From: Antedon mediterranea
Lineage: Eukaryota > Echinodermata > Crinoidea > Comatulida > Antedonidae
Length of the DNA: 64,000 bases
NCBI RefSeq assembly: GCF_964355755.1
Contig: NC_092674.1
Location: forward strand, 25,198,001-25,262,000
Reading direction: 5' to 3'
Shown here: positions 39,101 to 50,590 of the stretch, piece after piece
How the letters are laid out: every line of letters starts with the position of its first letter
Position numbering within the stretch: the stretch's first letter is position 1
Made by a program: the position numbers and the translations under genes
Notes under the pieces: generated by a model
The model's input: only the letters and a program-made list of their open reading frames with translations
Told to the model about the DNA's origin: nothing
Database searches by the model: none

Positions 39101-40879
39101 CAGATACTAATCAATTACATTACCTAATATAGAACCTATCGGCGAACCTGAGATTGAATTGGAAAAAGTTGAAGACTATCGCATAATTTTGAGTGTAAAG
39201 GTATGATTAAAAATATAAGTATAAACTATTGGGATTTTTTAATGCACAGAACAACATATTGAATTATTTTTCTCTATACTGCAATTCATTTACTTATGTT
39301 TAGCCTCTTTCTTGAGTTTAAAAGTATTATTAAAGTAAAAGAATACATTCCTTGGGGTTTGTAATGTACAATAAAAAAACATAGTATAGCCTAGATCAAT
39401 GTTATATTCACATAATAAAACACTATATTTTTTTTTTGTCTCCGTCACTTCAATTCCTGTACTTCTATTAAAATTATATTCAGCCCGTATCTAGTGAATA
39501 TGATCACGTCCAATGTCGGATTCTCCGATATCAAGTACGATACTCGGACGTGGATGGAAATGTACAAGGCCTAGTCAGCACAAGTAGTTCCCAATTGGAA
39601 GTTGAATTTTCAGAATTGTCAAGCTGTACTGATTATGTCATCAACGCTCGAGTTGTTAATAACCTGGATATCGCTGGCAGTTGGGGACAAGACCTTACAG
39701 TGCAAACAGCTCCCTCAGGTTGGTTTGTCGACCTACTAAATATGTTTACATTTGTCGTGAAACGCTATATTACATTCTAGTATTATAGTACTTATTTTGG
39801 TATTTTATTTATTTTTTTATTCCAATAGAGGCATCGATAGAGAGTAATCCATTCACAAACGGAACACATTTGTTGATAAAGTGGAAAGCTTCTACGTGTG
39901 ACATCCCAGATTATCAGGTGACCTACCATTATGAATTGTCAGGTGATGGAGTATCTCGGCAAGTGATAACAACAGAAACTGAAGTTGTATTTGGCAAAGA
40001 CACTGAGTCATGTAAAGAATATACATTTACAGTATTGGCAACATATTTAAGCGTTAACGGAACATCTGACAGCAAGAAAGTTGTGTTTGGAACAGATTGT
40101 GCTAACCAAGGAAACTCAAACCAGACTGAAGGTGTGTAACATCTTTTCCTTGTTTACCTTTCAGATTGATGTTATGCAGTTGATTTTTCGCCAAAAAGCT
40201 TACACGTTGTTGAGGAAACCATAGAAATAAATGTGTTCTTTTATTTTTTCCAGGTTACGTAATAAGTTTTGTAATTGGCTCAATAATTTCGTCAGTTATC
40301 ACAGTTGCTTTCACCTTGATATTACAACGGTAAAGTAATGTTTCTATGGTTAAAAAAGAAATTAAATATTGACTGACACAGTTACTATTAAAGTTCTTCT
40401 AACAAAATAAAAGTAGTTATCGTTGCAATAAATCAATGGAATTTGCAAGTGAAATTGGAAGATGTAGGCAGGATTTGTTTAGTTAATTCTTTTACCGTAC
40501 CGACCCAGAATTCTATTTCATTTTTCAATAGATCATTATTTTTATGAAAATATTGCTGACAAATCCCACAACGATACTTGATCCTTTACCTTCGTTGATC
40601 GATGAAATATAACACAACTATTCAAACTTTACTAATTTTAGATTTCGTCGTAAACATTTGGAAAAGGACGTTGGTAAATCTACTCAACCCTCTACTCAAC
40701 ACAATGTATGCACAATAGATACGGATTATCAAACTTTGTCGAAAAAATGTGAAGAAAGTGCATACGACGATATTAACCTTACTGTTGCTACTTCTTCTAC
40801 TGAACACGTTTATGCAAACCTTAAACCGCCTTTAGCGGAACATGTTTATGGTCACACGAAGACAACCTATTCCTACTAG
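30102..40879 (+). CDS. Gene C: Tie-like ectodomain receptor with an ITAM tail
   Basis: Thirteen exons join in frame to 855 residues plus stop: 30102-30186, 30410-30802, 30923-31171, 35918-36052, 36903-37043, 37299-37484, 38117-38257, 38509-38826, 39133-39200, 39484-39718, 39829-40131, 40254-40329, 40642-40879. Domains: signal peptide 1-28, N-terminal domain to 159, Ig-like 160-242, EGF-like modules 243-443, FN3-like modules 444-751, TM 752-776 (SFVIGSIISSVITVAFTLIL), tail 777-855. All extracellular introns are phase 1 except the one inside the second FN3 (phase 0). The EGF3 exon is 186 bp against 132 bp in A and B; it adds an acidic insert (TDEDLYYG). The FN3-1 donor is A then GTAATC, slightly off consensus. 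The ATG shares its signal sequence with A. No lesion was found, making this the cleanest member of the cluster. Likely a cell-surface activating receptor (inference). Confidence 0.85.
31365..31520 (-). repeat. Dispersed repeat family R1, inverted partial copy
   Basis: Inverse of about 11270-11480: shared CACCCCTATTTGGG, AAACAGGGTTACATC.GGTGG and TATATACCATCGAGTAAA words. It lies in gene C intron 3. Confidence 0.5.
32346..32363. repeat. Poly-C tract (18 C)
   Basis: Uninterrupted C run in gene C intron 3. The minus-strand open frame crossing it is not supported as a gene. Confidence 0.9.
32472..32927 (+). mobile_element. AGTCGCGTG/CACGCGACT element with TCGG/TCTG repeats
   Basis: Begins AGTCGCGTG and ends with its inverse, CACGCGACT. 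Inside, a unit (ACTATGTCGG then GGTCGG/TCTG runs, GGTATCACTATGCG, TTTTATCG, TTTCTGTAC) is repeated four times. The same ends and core recur at 26932-27018 and 42988-46680, with a decayed copy at 15268-15355. It is a non-autonomous element by structure; its superfamily is unknown. Confidence 0.55.
33940..35664. mobile_element. Foldback transposon with long inverted arms
   Basis: The left arm (33940-34230) and right arm (35360-35664) are inverse copies over about 290 bases: ATCCTTCAAATTGTGATAA, GAAACTTTGCACAG, TCATTAGGGTGTC, GGTCAGGGGAAAGCC and CCATTTTGGATTTC. In the left arm a unit of about 153 bp with GATTTCAAAATGGCGGA is repeated three to four times (34080-34560). The centre holds a broken Cys-rich ORF on the minus strand. 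It lies within gene C intron 3. Target duplications were not resolved. Confidence 0.7.
34749..35232 (-). pseudogene. Broken transposon ORF with a C-terminal Cys-rich (CxC-like) motif
   Basis: The first frame (35232-34972) ends SAALREHVKRSVLQA and then breaks. One frame over, DPANWGWRKDGN, FSPVWSSLLELSF and the Cys-rich end CGHTDCDLGRCKCRKSDLRC plus TELCGCQGKCG follow, ending in TAA at 34749. The order (REHVKR...AxWGWxxxG...Cys-rich end with CRKxxLxCT) is one I recognise from a protein end found in transposon-like repeats of marine invertebrates and fish. Its function is not known to me. Confidence 0.5.
35812..35826. repeat. Poly-G tract (15 G)
   Basis: Uninterrupted G run about 90 bases upstream of the gene C EGF1 exon acceptor. 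Confidence 0.85.
40642..40879 (+). other. Gene C last exon: ITAM and further tyrosine motifs
   Basis: Encodes residues 777-855. The segment DTDYQTLSKKCEESAYDDI (803-821) fits the ITAM consensus [DE]xxYxx[LI]-x6-8-Yxx[LI], with eight residues between the half-sites. SAYDDI alone also fits the ITIM consensus. VYANL (834-837) fits YxxL and the pYxN Grb2 core; VYGH and a C-terminal TYSY follow. Known ITAMs bind tandem-SH2 kinases (Syk/ZAP-70 family) after Src-family phosphorylation. That this one does so is inference. Confidence 0.75.
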
Positions 40880-42275
40880 ACCCAAAGAAAAAATCATAGT
40901 ACCAAAGAAAAATATATGAAGTCGATAGTTATAACTAGTATATAGTAAGAAATTATGAAGTTTGACAAAAAAAAAAAAAAACAAAAACGAGCAAAACGTA
41001 ATCTGTAAAACTGGTGGTTGTGAAAAAACGCGCATTATAAAAAAAATTGCCTTTTTAATAAAGCAACAAATTGTATAGAGTATAGAATAGGAATAATTAA
41101 GGTAAACTGAAAATACAATTAACCCTTTTAACCAAATACATTGTTTAGTTTGTAGGCAATTAATATGGGATTTTAATCCAAACCGCTTTATCTCCACATT
41201 TTCGAAAACCGAAATCTTCTTAATCAACATAATAAAATAATAAAAGATTACATTTTCGAACTTCTAACAACAAGTGTGTAATACTCAATATCTAACACAC
41301 CCTACGCAATTAACCGACGATAACTTTTTCTTTTCATTTTCTTTCTTTCATACCATGACACTTAAGCCGAAATAGCTCCTGAAAAACCTTGAATGATGCT
41401 TGAAAATGTATGTACAGTATATATTTCCAACAATGTTGTAGTATGACCATTTTTAGTATTAGAGTAACATTATATGTTGACATAGTAATAGTTCATATAT
41501 CCAATCAGAAACCTACATTTGTAGCTTGATGAGAGCACGTATCTACTTTATTTTGTCAAAAGCCATGTCATGTCACAAAAATTATTTATAAACACAAAGA
41601 AGTTCCTTTCGGCACTTTCTTTTGAAATGATTATATATCCATACGATATGCTTAAGTGATTGTGATAAACAAATCTTTAATAATAGTTTGAGTGTATATT
41701 ATTGTTGGAATTTTGTTTGCTTTGTGATGTCCGGTTATTGGTAATCTGTTCATCAAAATACACTTATCAACAATCTTAGTGTCTGAACTGATTTGCAATG
41801 ATTTTGCTATAAATTTGCTATAAATAAAAAAACCCCAAAAGGATTGATTGAAGCCCTCTACAGTATAATAATCGTTTATTTCATTTCTCTTTTTACTTAT
41901 TTCATTAGACATATCTGATAATAATAATATTATATTCTTAGAAAGTTTGTATGGCGAAATCTACCTTTTATGATTAAAAGTTCGAGGAATTTCTAGTTTT
42001 ATCGATATAATACAATTATGTGACAATTCTGTGCAGACATTATTAACTTTCCTCATACATAACGCACATAGTTATGTCATGTAGTACATAATTAATTCTG
42101 TTTAATTAGAATAATAATTCTGTCCATACAAAATTAAATATATTCTTTGAAAAGGACATAATTGATTATCTCGTGTCAACAAAAGGAATTATATGTCGAC
42201 AGAATGGAGACAGAATTAATTTTATGTCAAGAAAACTATTTCTAGACGTAGTCAATTATATTTCGACAATTCTTA
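40880..42275. other. Gene C 3' flank, no gene seen
   Basis: AT-rich DNA. It includes an A-rich tract at about 40968-40986, a probable poly(A) signal (AATAAA, 41057-41062), and a segment at 41480-41660 loosely inverse to 18840-19010. Confidence 0.4.
41057..41062 (+). promoter_or_regulatory. Candidate polyadenylation signal of gene C
   Basis: AATAAA about 180 bases after the stop codon; the only canonical hexamer found close behind it. Confidence 0.4.
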
Positions 42276-42466
42276 ACAGGGGCGGATTGCAATAAAGGTC
42301 TTAACCGCGGTCTTAGACTTAAGCCTAGGCTTTATACCGCCCTCAATGGAGGTCTTAGAATAAAGCCTCTTGCAATATAAAGTCTAAGCCTACGAGAGGA
42401 CGTTTCGCGGTCTTAGATTCTAAGCCTCCTCGTAGCAGGCTTAGAATTCGTCGCGAAGACAAAAAA

Positions 42467-42700
42467 ATGGCGAACTTTATCGCGGTGCAAGGCTATCGAG
42501 AGAGAATAGGTCGTATTTTTCGCGATAGATTGCATCCGCTTTATATATATGATGACAACGAATTAAATAGAAAATTTCGGTTCCACCGGCAAACTATAAT
42601 GACGCTTAGCGATAATCTAGCAATTGATTTGAATGTTACAAATAGGAATAATGCACTGCCACCGGTCCTCCAAGTGTGCACATTTCCGGCGATCTTTCTG
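42467..42700 (+). CDS. Harbinger transposase, N-terminal exon
   Basis: ATG start, 78 codons, donor GTAAGT. RERIGRIFRDRLHPLYIYDD and NRKFRFHRQTI resemble the N-terminal region of HARBI1-like transposases, where F-R-F-x-R-x-x-I is common. It leaves in phase 0 whereas the DDE exon enters in phase 1, so a small middle exon is missing or destroyed by the nested insertions. The protein is probably no longer made intact. Confidence 0.6.
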
Positions 42701-43035
42701 GTAAGTATTAATATTAATAATTAGTACAACTACAATAATAATATTGTTTAGTTTTTAGTGATATTAAATGAAGGTATAAAATTAGTAAATACTTAGTCTA
42801 ATTAAGTAAAATAAATTATAATTATTTATACCTAGGCCTAGGCTATGACTATCGCGCCGGCGCTAGTTTACTCTCGCACCTTTACCCGTTTAAAAAAATT
42901 CACCCGCTGCACGGCGGCGGTATGGTGATTGAGCGGAGTCAATAAGCCAATTAGTAAGCTTGTACTAGTAAATAGGCTGCTTTTTTTAGTCGCGTGGACG
43001 CGACTCTATAGTTCACTATGTTGGTCGGTCGGTCG

Positions 43036-43066
<31 letters not shown>

Positions 43067-43630
43067 GGTCCGGTATCACTATGCGTTTTATCGCTTTCTG
43101 AACTTATCTTGATATCAGTTTAATCTAGCTATGTCAATTTTTCACAGAATATTGCTTATGGCCAGGAATCGATGTGGTTATGTTTTCACGATGCGCAATA
43201 AAAAATTACGCGGTCTACGCACGATTTAACGAAATCACGTTTGTAATCATATCTTCACAACCATGAATCACAATTAAATAAAATTTGGTACTCATAAATT
43301 TCAGGGCATAAATCATCATATGGCAATACAATTACGTGCGTAGCGCATGTAACGCATGCGTACGCGCGCTTAAAATGTTCAAAATTTATTTTCGATGAAA
43401 TAAGAGTACATTTCAGGCAATTTTAAGCGTTTACAAAATTGCCATGACTGCGCAGATTTTTGCGCGCGCACTGCGCGTTAAATGTTATTGCGCACTCTTT
43501 TTGCCCGATTTCTGTTTTCTTGACTTACTTAACTCGAAATTACTCATTCTTTCTTGGAGATCCAAGAAACATTTATTATATATGGCCTTTGGCCCAAATA
43601 ATATACAATGTAATACATGTTAAATAAATA

Positions 43631-44716
43631 TCAGTTGAGTGCGTTTAAAAATTCTGTTCTACGTTTAAATGAAAAAAATAAATATTTTCCAAGTTTAACA
43701 ATAAGATCAGTATTTGTGGCAGACATAAGATGAATATATTTTAATTTAGTTGGGTTGTTTGTATAAAAGGAAAACATATATTTAGTTCTAATATCTGAAT
43801 AAAATGGACAAACTAAAGTGAAATGATATTCATCTTCAATTGATTGTAAAGCACATAATTTGCATAATCTTTCATTTCTATTTATACAATTCCATCTTCC
43901 TTTTTCAATTTCTAATTCTAAAATTCCTAGTCGTATCTTAGTCATAATTTGTCTATGTTTGTAATTTGTTACTTTTGTTAGATATTCTTCAATCCCAAAC
44001 TTATATTTAACGTGCTTGTAATATTGGAGCTTAGAGTGTAGCCTAGTATCTTCGTAGAATTTCTGTCGTTCAATGTCTGTAAGCCTTTGTTTAAAATTTG
44101 AAATAAAAGTATATATATTATTAACCTGTTGTGAGTACCATATGTTACCAAATCCATTTATGCATAGTATTTGTTTTACGTCATTGGCCCAACATTGCTC
44201 ATTTCTTTGAGCTTTTCTATATTGAAAATCATAACATTGTTTAATAAATTTGTCATTATCCATTTGGATTACTCTAAGCCAATAACGAATTATATTAATG
44301 ATAATTTGAATTTGGATAGTGAATCTTCCACATTCTCCTCTCACTGCAACACTTGGTGCAGAATTACCTATTCCTAGAATGTATTTACAGAATCTTAGAT
44401 GAACTTTCTCTAATACTGATATATCATTTAAACCCCATATTTCGCTACCATAAAGTAAGATTGGCATAATCTTAACATCAAATATATGGTTCCATATATT
44501 AACTTGGAGGTTACCAAAACGTCTATGGGTCAATCCTTTTAATGTGAACAAAGCCTTATTAGCTTGTTGACAATTGTATTCTTTGGCTTTATTCCAATTA
44601 CCATTTGAGTTGAAAACAACTCCTAAATATTTAAAGGATTTGACAATGTCAACTGTATTTCCATTGTAATTCCATTTTTCAAATTTGTTAAGATTACCAC
44701 CATTCTTAAACACCAT
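43631..44716 (-). pseudogene. LINE C-terminal region with CxxC...H...C finger-like motif
   Basis: Frame-shifted continuation of the RT (SFKYLGVVF thumb motif, PILLYGSEIWG), then a typical LINE C-terminal finger with LCKLC, EYHFTLVCPFY and SDIR. Ends in a stop at 43631. Confidence 0.75.
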
Positions 44717-44742
44717 AATATTACTCTTGTTAACATTGACAG

Positions 44743-45792
44743 TTACTTCCCATCTTGTACAATAGGTAACTTGTTTAAATAATATTGTAGACCATAAACG
44801 ATATCACCAAATAACATAAGGTCATCTGCATAGAGTAAATGATTAATTTTTAGATTTCCTATTTGGATTCTATGCTCGTCGCCTTCCTCATTTAATGTTT
44901 CACTCAAATCATTAATAAAAACATTAAATAAAAAGGACGAGAGTGGCGAACCCTGTTGTATACCTATTAGACATTTGAAAGAATTACTAATATTGCCGTC
45001 GACCTTAACATGTGCTGATAACTTATTGTACATTGAATTAATAACGTTTAACATTTTTCCTTTTACTCCTGAATTTTTTAGTTTTATATGAAGGTATTGA
45101 TGTCCTACGGAGTCAAAGGCTCGTTTAAAATCAATGAAAGCAACATATACTTTCCCACGTTTTTTTCCTAGGTATTTATTAATGATTGTGTTAAGAATAA
45201 ATACATTATCCGATGTTCTGAACCCCTTTCTAAAACCGGCTTGTTCCTGATGTAGAATGTTATTATCTTCTGCCCAAAATTGTAATCTTTTATTGATAAT
45301 ATGTAAGAAAATTTTAGCAAAAACAGGAATAAGTGATATTCCTCTATAATTCTCTGGTTGTTCTTTGTCACCTTTTTTAAATATTGGGACAATAAGGCTG
45401 GTTGCCCATTGCTGTGGAAACTGTCCTGTATTATAAATTATATTATATAATTTTGTTATTAGATTGATTACATTTTGAGATGAGTGTATAAAAAGTTCTG
45501 GTAATAATCCATCGATTCCAGGTGATTTACCTGTTTTTTGGGATTTAATGGCATGAATTACCTCATCTACTGTAATGTCATTATTTAGGTTAGGTTCGTT
45601 TTCATTTACAGCAGGTTCATCATTAATGATACTTTCTACATTTTGATTATCTCTATTTTCATCAATATGAAATAAGGATTCGAAATGAGTGCGCCATGTA
45701 TTAATACATATGTTACTTGGAAAATTTGGTTTTGTTTGTTTTAGTTTAATCCAGAATGATTTGGAGTTTTTTTCTCCTAATGATCTAATCAA
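44743..45792 (-). pseudogene. LINE reverse transcriptase domain
   Basis: Shows the ordered RT motifs KTGKSPGIDGLLPELF, IVPIFKKGDKEQPENYRGIS, QAGFRKGF, VAFIDFKRAFDSV, GIQQGSPLSSFLFNVFIND and the YADD catalytic box in LLYADDLMLFG. The frame is lost shortly after the YADD box. Confidence 0.85.
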
Positions 45793-45836
45793 TTCTGTAC
45801 GTGATCTTTTAATATAGCTGTATTTCTTATTTTTTA

Positions 45837-46475
45837 TTAATGTTTTATATTCTTTTTTTTTATTTCCAGGTATGCATTAAGCAATGTTTGTGTACGATTG
45901 TGTCGGAATCTATTTAAATTTCTTCGAACTTTGTTTTTAAGTGCAAGACATTGATTGTCATACCATGTGTCTTTAGCTTTAGTTGTTTTTTTGTTGGAAT
46001 TCCTATGGATAATTCCTTTACATGCATATTCATACAATCTGCCTACAGTTGAAACCGCTTCATCAATTAGGTTATCATTAATCAAGTTAGTTATTTCATT
46101 TTTAAGTTCATCGATTTTATTATGCTGTAATCTTAATTTAAATGTTTCAGTATATGTTTCTGACCAATTGAATTTAGTTTGTTTAGGATTAGGACAATTT
46201 TCAATATTTAATTTTTTTATTTTTATATTATCTTTAGTTAGTAGGCCTAATTGAAACGTAATTGGCATATGATCAGATTCTATTCTATTTTCTACTTTCA
46301 AATCTTCTATGTACCTGAAGTTATCAGCTTTTGTCAATATATAATCGACTACGCTTTTGCCTTGTTGTCCTATGAAAGTGTAGCTTTTACTATACATTGG
46401 GTTAATTCTACCATTAGCAATTCTTAAATTCGTTTCTTTACAAAAATTGAGAAGATCTATGCCATAATTATTACG
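45837..46475 (-). pseudogene. LINE endonuclease, C-terminal part
   Basis: GIDLLNFCKETNLRIANG, then SVVDYILT and ESDHMPITF match the end of APE-type LINE endonucleases (S-D-H box). The 5' half is absent. One extra A in an A-run at about 45835-45850 breaks the link to the RT frame. Confidence 0.75.
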
Positions 46476-46895
46476 TTATACGAGCACGTCAAAAGTGACA
46501 GGCTACGCACGTGTAAATTAAAAAAATATAAATGTTTTTAAACATTTCAACATTTTTAATTAATGTTCAGTAATTTCGGTCAGTATAGTTCACTATGTCG
46601 GTCGGTCGGTCGGTCGGTCGGCTGTCGGTCTGTCTGTCTGTCGGTCGGTCCGGTATCACTATGCATTGTAGCACGCGACTTAATGGCTGTTGGCCTTGTT
46701 TTTTGTATCTTTTAGTTTAGTTTTTAATAAAAATAAAATTATGGTAAAAATATCTATAATTTTAATATATAAATTAAGTTACATTTTTCTTATAAATTTA
46801 TAAAATTAAATTTATACATATTCTCTATTATCAATTGTTATTTAATACTTTAGTTTAATTCAAGATTATAATATGTTGTATTCCTTTGTTTGTAG

Positions 46896-47647
46896 GAATT
46901 CATGAATCGACAGCTTGCCGAATTGTAAGGCAAGTTTCACTGGCCTTACAGAGACATATGAATGAGTATGTGTTTTCCCCGATGGATGCAGCAAGCATTA
47001 GGTTAACAAAAATTAAATTTCATGACATATCTGGTTTCCCTAATGTCATTGGAGCGGTTGATGGCACTCATGTCCGGATACAAGCTCCAACAGTCGACGA
47101 ATTTGTTTATGTGAACAGAAAAGGATATCATAGCCTGAACATCCAAGTCGTCTGTGACGCAAACATGCGGTTCACAAATTGTGTAGTGCGTTGGCCCGGT
47201 TCAACGCATGATTCCAGAATTTTCAGAGAGAGTGGTCTTGGCGTAGCCTTTGAAAATGATGAAATGCCAGAAGGATATTTGTTGGGGGATTCTGGGTATG
47301 CTTTACGGCCATTTCTGTTGACACCTTTTATAAATCCAATTACTCACGAAGAACGAAGGTATAACAATGTACATTCCATAACAAGAAGTATTGTCGAGAG
47401 GACAATAGGTGCTTGGAAAAGGCGAAGAAAACCGTATGCAGCCTCACAGAACCTGCAGCCTCACAGAACCTGCGCTGTGGTAGCAGCAACAATGGTCCTT
47501 CATAATATGGCTCGTAATTTGGGTTTACCAGAAATTGAAAATGATGAGGATATTGATATAGGGAATGCAGGGCAGCGCAATGAACACATTGAAGACAACA
47601 ATGGACGTGCAATCAGGCAGATGGTTGCAAATGCAATCGCTAATTAA
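46896..47647 (+). CDS. Harbinger DDE transposase (HARBI1-like), catalytic exon
   Basis: About 250 codons, acceptor TTTGTAG, stop TAA at 47645-47647. GIHESTACRIV is a DNA-binding-type helix segment. FPNVIGAVDGTHV carries the first catalytic Asp, WPGSTHDSRIF the second, and RSIVERTIGAWKRR the Glu. The D, D and E residues are all present and this exon is intact. It is superfamily-typical (DDE_Tnp_4 type), but its upstream partner exon is incomplete. Confidence 0.85.
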
Positions 47648-50375
47648 ATTTTGTTATGTAAAAAACTGTTAAAGGTTTATTAGATTAAATTTTTATTTAA
47701 AATAATTATGGCGCTGTCATAACAGCATCATCATTGTACATAATACAGGTATTAGATATTAAATATTCTTAAATTATTTGTAAACACCCATAAAAAATTA
47801 ATGAATTATTCATTAAATACAGTATATTTAAATTGTATATAAATTGTAATTTATATATAATATATTATATATAAATTACAATATTAAAGATTTTTAAATT
47901 ATTTGTAAACATCAATTGAATTTTAATGAATTATTCATTAAATACAGTATATTTAAATTGTATATACATTGTAATTTATATATAATATATAACTAATAAT
48001 TTATATATTTATATATAACTGTATTATATGCAGTACAGTAGTACTACTATTCTAATAATACTACTAGCTAGCTAGGCCTAGATAGAGAGGAGCTTAGGCC
48101 TAGAGTAAAGTAGTTGCAATAAACAATATAAAACTTACTAATTAGGCCTATATGTAATTAATATTCAGCCGTCAGTGGTATAAAAATGTGTTTCGATTTT
48201 GTTCTAATATTTCGTTTACACACACCTCCTTAAAATCCACACGTGCAATGTACACGGTTGCGAGGTCTCATAAATATTCATAAATCATCCCTTTTTTGTT
48301 GTAAATGGCGTGTTATTGGTTGTTAGAAAAGTCATTTAATGATTGATAATAATAATAAGAAATAAGATCAAATATAGAACATTTGCAAAGATGCCGATTT
48401 CCAGACCGATTTCAAAGCTTAGACTAATTCCGCCGCCGGGCTAGGCCTTAGGCATATACGAAGTCGAGTTTTTAAAGTAGAAAACTCCATCACCTAAAAT
48501 TTTGAAGTCGCATCTGGATAGTTGAATTTTTAACAAATATCATAAATATCATAGGTGATTATGTATAGTAATAAGTATAAGTGCAATTCTGGGCTCTATT
48601 CTCATTATTAGCTCTGCCCCAACCATGGTGGGCTAGTACTGGAGACTTCATATTTAATTTCATATTTCAATGAATAGGTGCACTTTCCGGGGACAAGCTC
48701 TATTGTCCTGGTGAGTCTTATATAGTTTGTTTCACATAATTTCAAATCATGTAAAGTGCCATTTTTCGGGCGGGAATCTATGTAGCTCCATTTTTCAAAA
48801 TTGTCTTTGCTCAGCCCCAATTATGGTGGGGTACTGAAGATTCTTATGCATGTTGTTTGAAAAAATAATAGATGTCATTTTCGGGGACCTTGCAGCTCTA
48901 TTTTAAACAGTTTGGTATGCCGTCGTGGTTGTTATGCAAATGAGTTTGTGCACGTGTATTATGGGGAACATAATATGTTAGTCATTCGCGGTCAACACGC
49001 CAGGGTAGTAACAAAGTGCGAGGCAGCGAGGCACGCGAGGCAGGGAAGGCATGCGAGGCAAGTCAGAAATTTATGCGAGGCATCGTTTTACCATCATCAA
49101 AAAATGCGATGCATCATTTTATCATTTCTCAAAATTGCAAGGCAATCACCGAAATTGAAGTAGCCTAGGCCCGCTAGGCTAGTTTCCTTTTGCACCTGCC
49201 TTGTATTTTAACCAACTTTATCCTGAATACCACAGCTTAGAATTAGTAGGCCTACTTTAATGAAGAAAAATCACATAAAAGTAACAATAAATCCATTAAA
49301 TTGGTGATTTTACAGACGTTGTTTTTCTCGCATTTCGCACACTCAATGTTCAATATTTTGGTTTCTATGGAACGCCAAAAGAACAAAATTAATTAGAGGG
49401 CTAAAAACTCTGTGGAATCCATTTATATTTAACGCATTATTTGGTGAAAATCAAGTACAATTTCAATAGATTTTGTCACTGTCAGTAAGGAAAAATGTTA
49501 CTGTTGATAATGTACACGGTTTCGTTAACCTTTTAAAGAATAAAATAGAAAAATTCATCATAATATCCTTAGTAGGATGTCCTAGGTCTAGACCAAAGAA
49601 CTTATAACACAAGAATCTCCTGTTCTTCAATTTGCATTCAAAACACAGTATCGGAAGTACAGGGTTAAAAGGTCAAACTGGGCGACGCCATTTCACAGCA
49701 CGGAGCAGCTCCCCCGGCCGCGATTTTTTTTTCGTACATAAGTTGGGGACCCCCTCATGAAACGTCACAACATAAACATGAATAATTCATCAGTTAAATT
49801 TTCTTGTTCCGTGTGCACCCAAGCGTATAGCAACAACAAGTGATTACACAAGTGCGGTACGATTCTAGGCCTATCTCCGCTGTGGTTGCCGCGTGGGATT
49901 TCATAAAAGAATAGCGGCGTTTTGTTGTGTGGATTGTCAAAATAATCAGCCTTTAGTTTATGGTGTTTTTAATATAATTTTTTACTAAAGAATTACGTGT
50001 TAAAATTATAGTTTCTATTAATACTATTAGGCCTAATTATTAGTCTCTAAACCCATGTCTATTCTAGTAGTAGCTGTGTGGGTGTGTGTGACGTGTTTAT
50101 AGGTATGACGACACAGTCCGAGTAATAAGTCAGCAAAATTAAACAATAAACATTACACCAAAATATATTTTTTATTCTCGTGGGTCTAATCTTCCCATCT
50201 CGTGTTCATATAGGGCCTACGCGCATTTTTAAAGTTCCTTTGAGTACATGCATATATTTTGATAATAAAATAGCAGAAATTAAAAAATTAAAAAATTACA
50301 GTACACAAATTATACTCATTTTTATTCTTGTGGGTCTAAGCTTTCTTTGGGCTATATCAATTACTACTTAGTTTA
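47648..50375. other. Harbinger right half, no gene recognised
   Basis: AT-rich DNA with TATATA runs at 47820-48030, including a near-duplicate of about 110 bp (47800-47880 and 47920-47990). At 49005-49140 there are repeated GCGAGGCA words. A minus-strand open frame at 50631-50825 begins MARESKNTSSKKPF; I could not assign it to the Myb-like Harbinger protein. Confidence 0.4.
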
Positions 50376-50590
50376 GAGTGCGAGGAAGAATTACCTACTG
50401 AGGCGAACTGCATGCGTGAGTGATTTGAACATCTCACGTGACATCAACATCCAATCAGAAAACAGTATTCTGGCTAGCTGGCAGTTTCGTTGAGCGAAAA
50501 AAAATATCGCGGCCGGCGAGGGCGATATTTTTTCAAATCACTCACGCATGCAGTTCGCCTCAGTAGAGTAGGTAATTCCTCCTCGCACTC
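50376..50590. repeat. 215-bp palindromic (foldback) element
   Basis: GAGTGCGAGGAAGAATTACC through ACTGAGGCGAACTGCATGCG and TGAGTGATTTGAA at the left is repeated inversely at the right, over about 60 bases per arm, with a central loop containing AACATCTCACGTG. It is a MITE-like structure inside the Harbinger element. Confidence 0.75.

Larger units (their letters stand above)
43560..46475 (-). mobile_element. 5'-truncated, frameshifted LINE (non-LTR retrotransposon)
   Basis: On the minus strand it runs from the middle of an APE-type endonuclease through a reverse transcriptase to a C-terminal region, with the 3' tail ending about 43560 after GGGCCAAAGGCC. It is 5'-truncated near 46475, as usual for LINEs. 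Two frameshifts (about 45835 and 44740) separate three open segments. It sits in the intron between the two surviving Harbinger exons. Confidence 0.8.
42988..46680 (+). mobile_element. AGTCGCGTG-type element inside Harbinger, itself interrupted by a LINE
   Basis: Begins AGTCGCGTG (42988) with TCGG/TCTG repeats and GGTATCACTATGCG, and ends in a second TCGG/TCTG array closing with CACGCGACT (46680) and GGCTGTTGGCC as in the copy at 32472-32927. The LINE at 43560-46475 lies between the halves. Reading the halves as one element is inference; two separate copies are possible. Confidence 0.4.
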
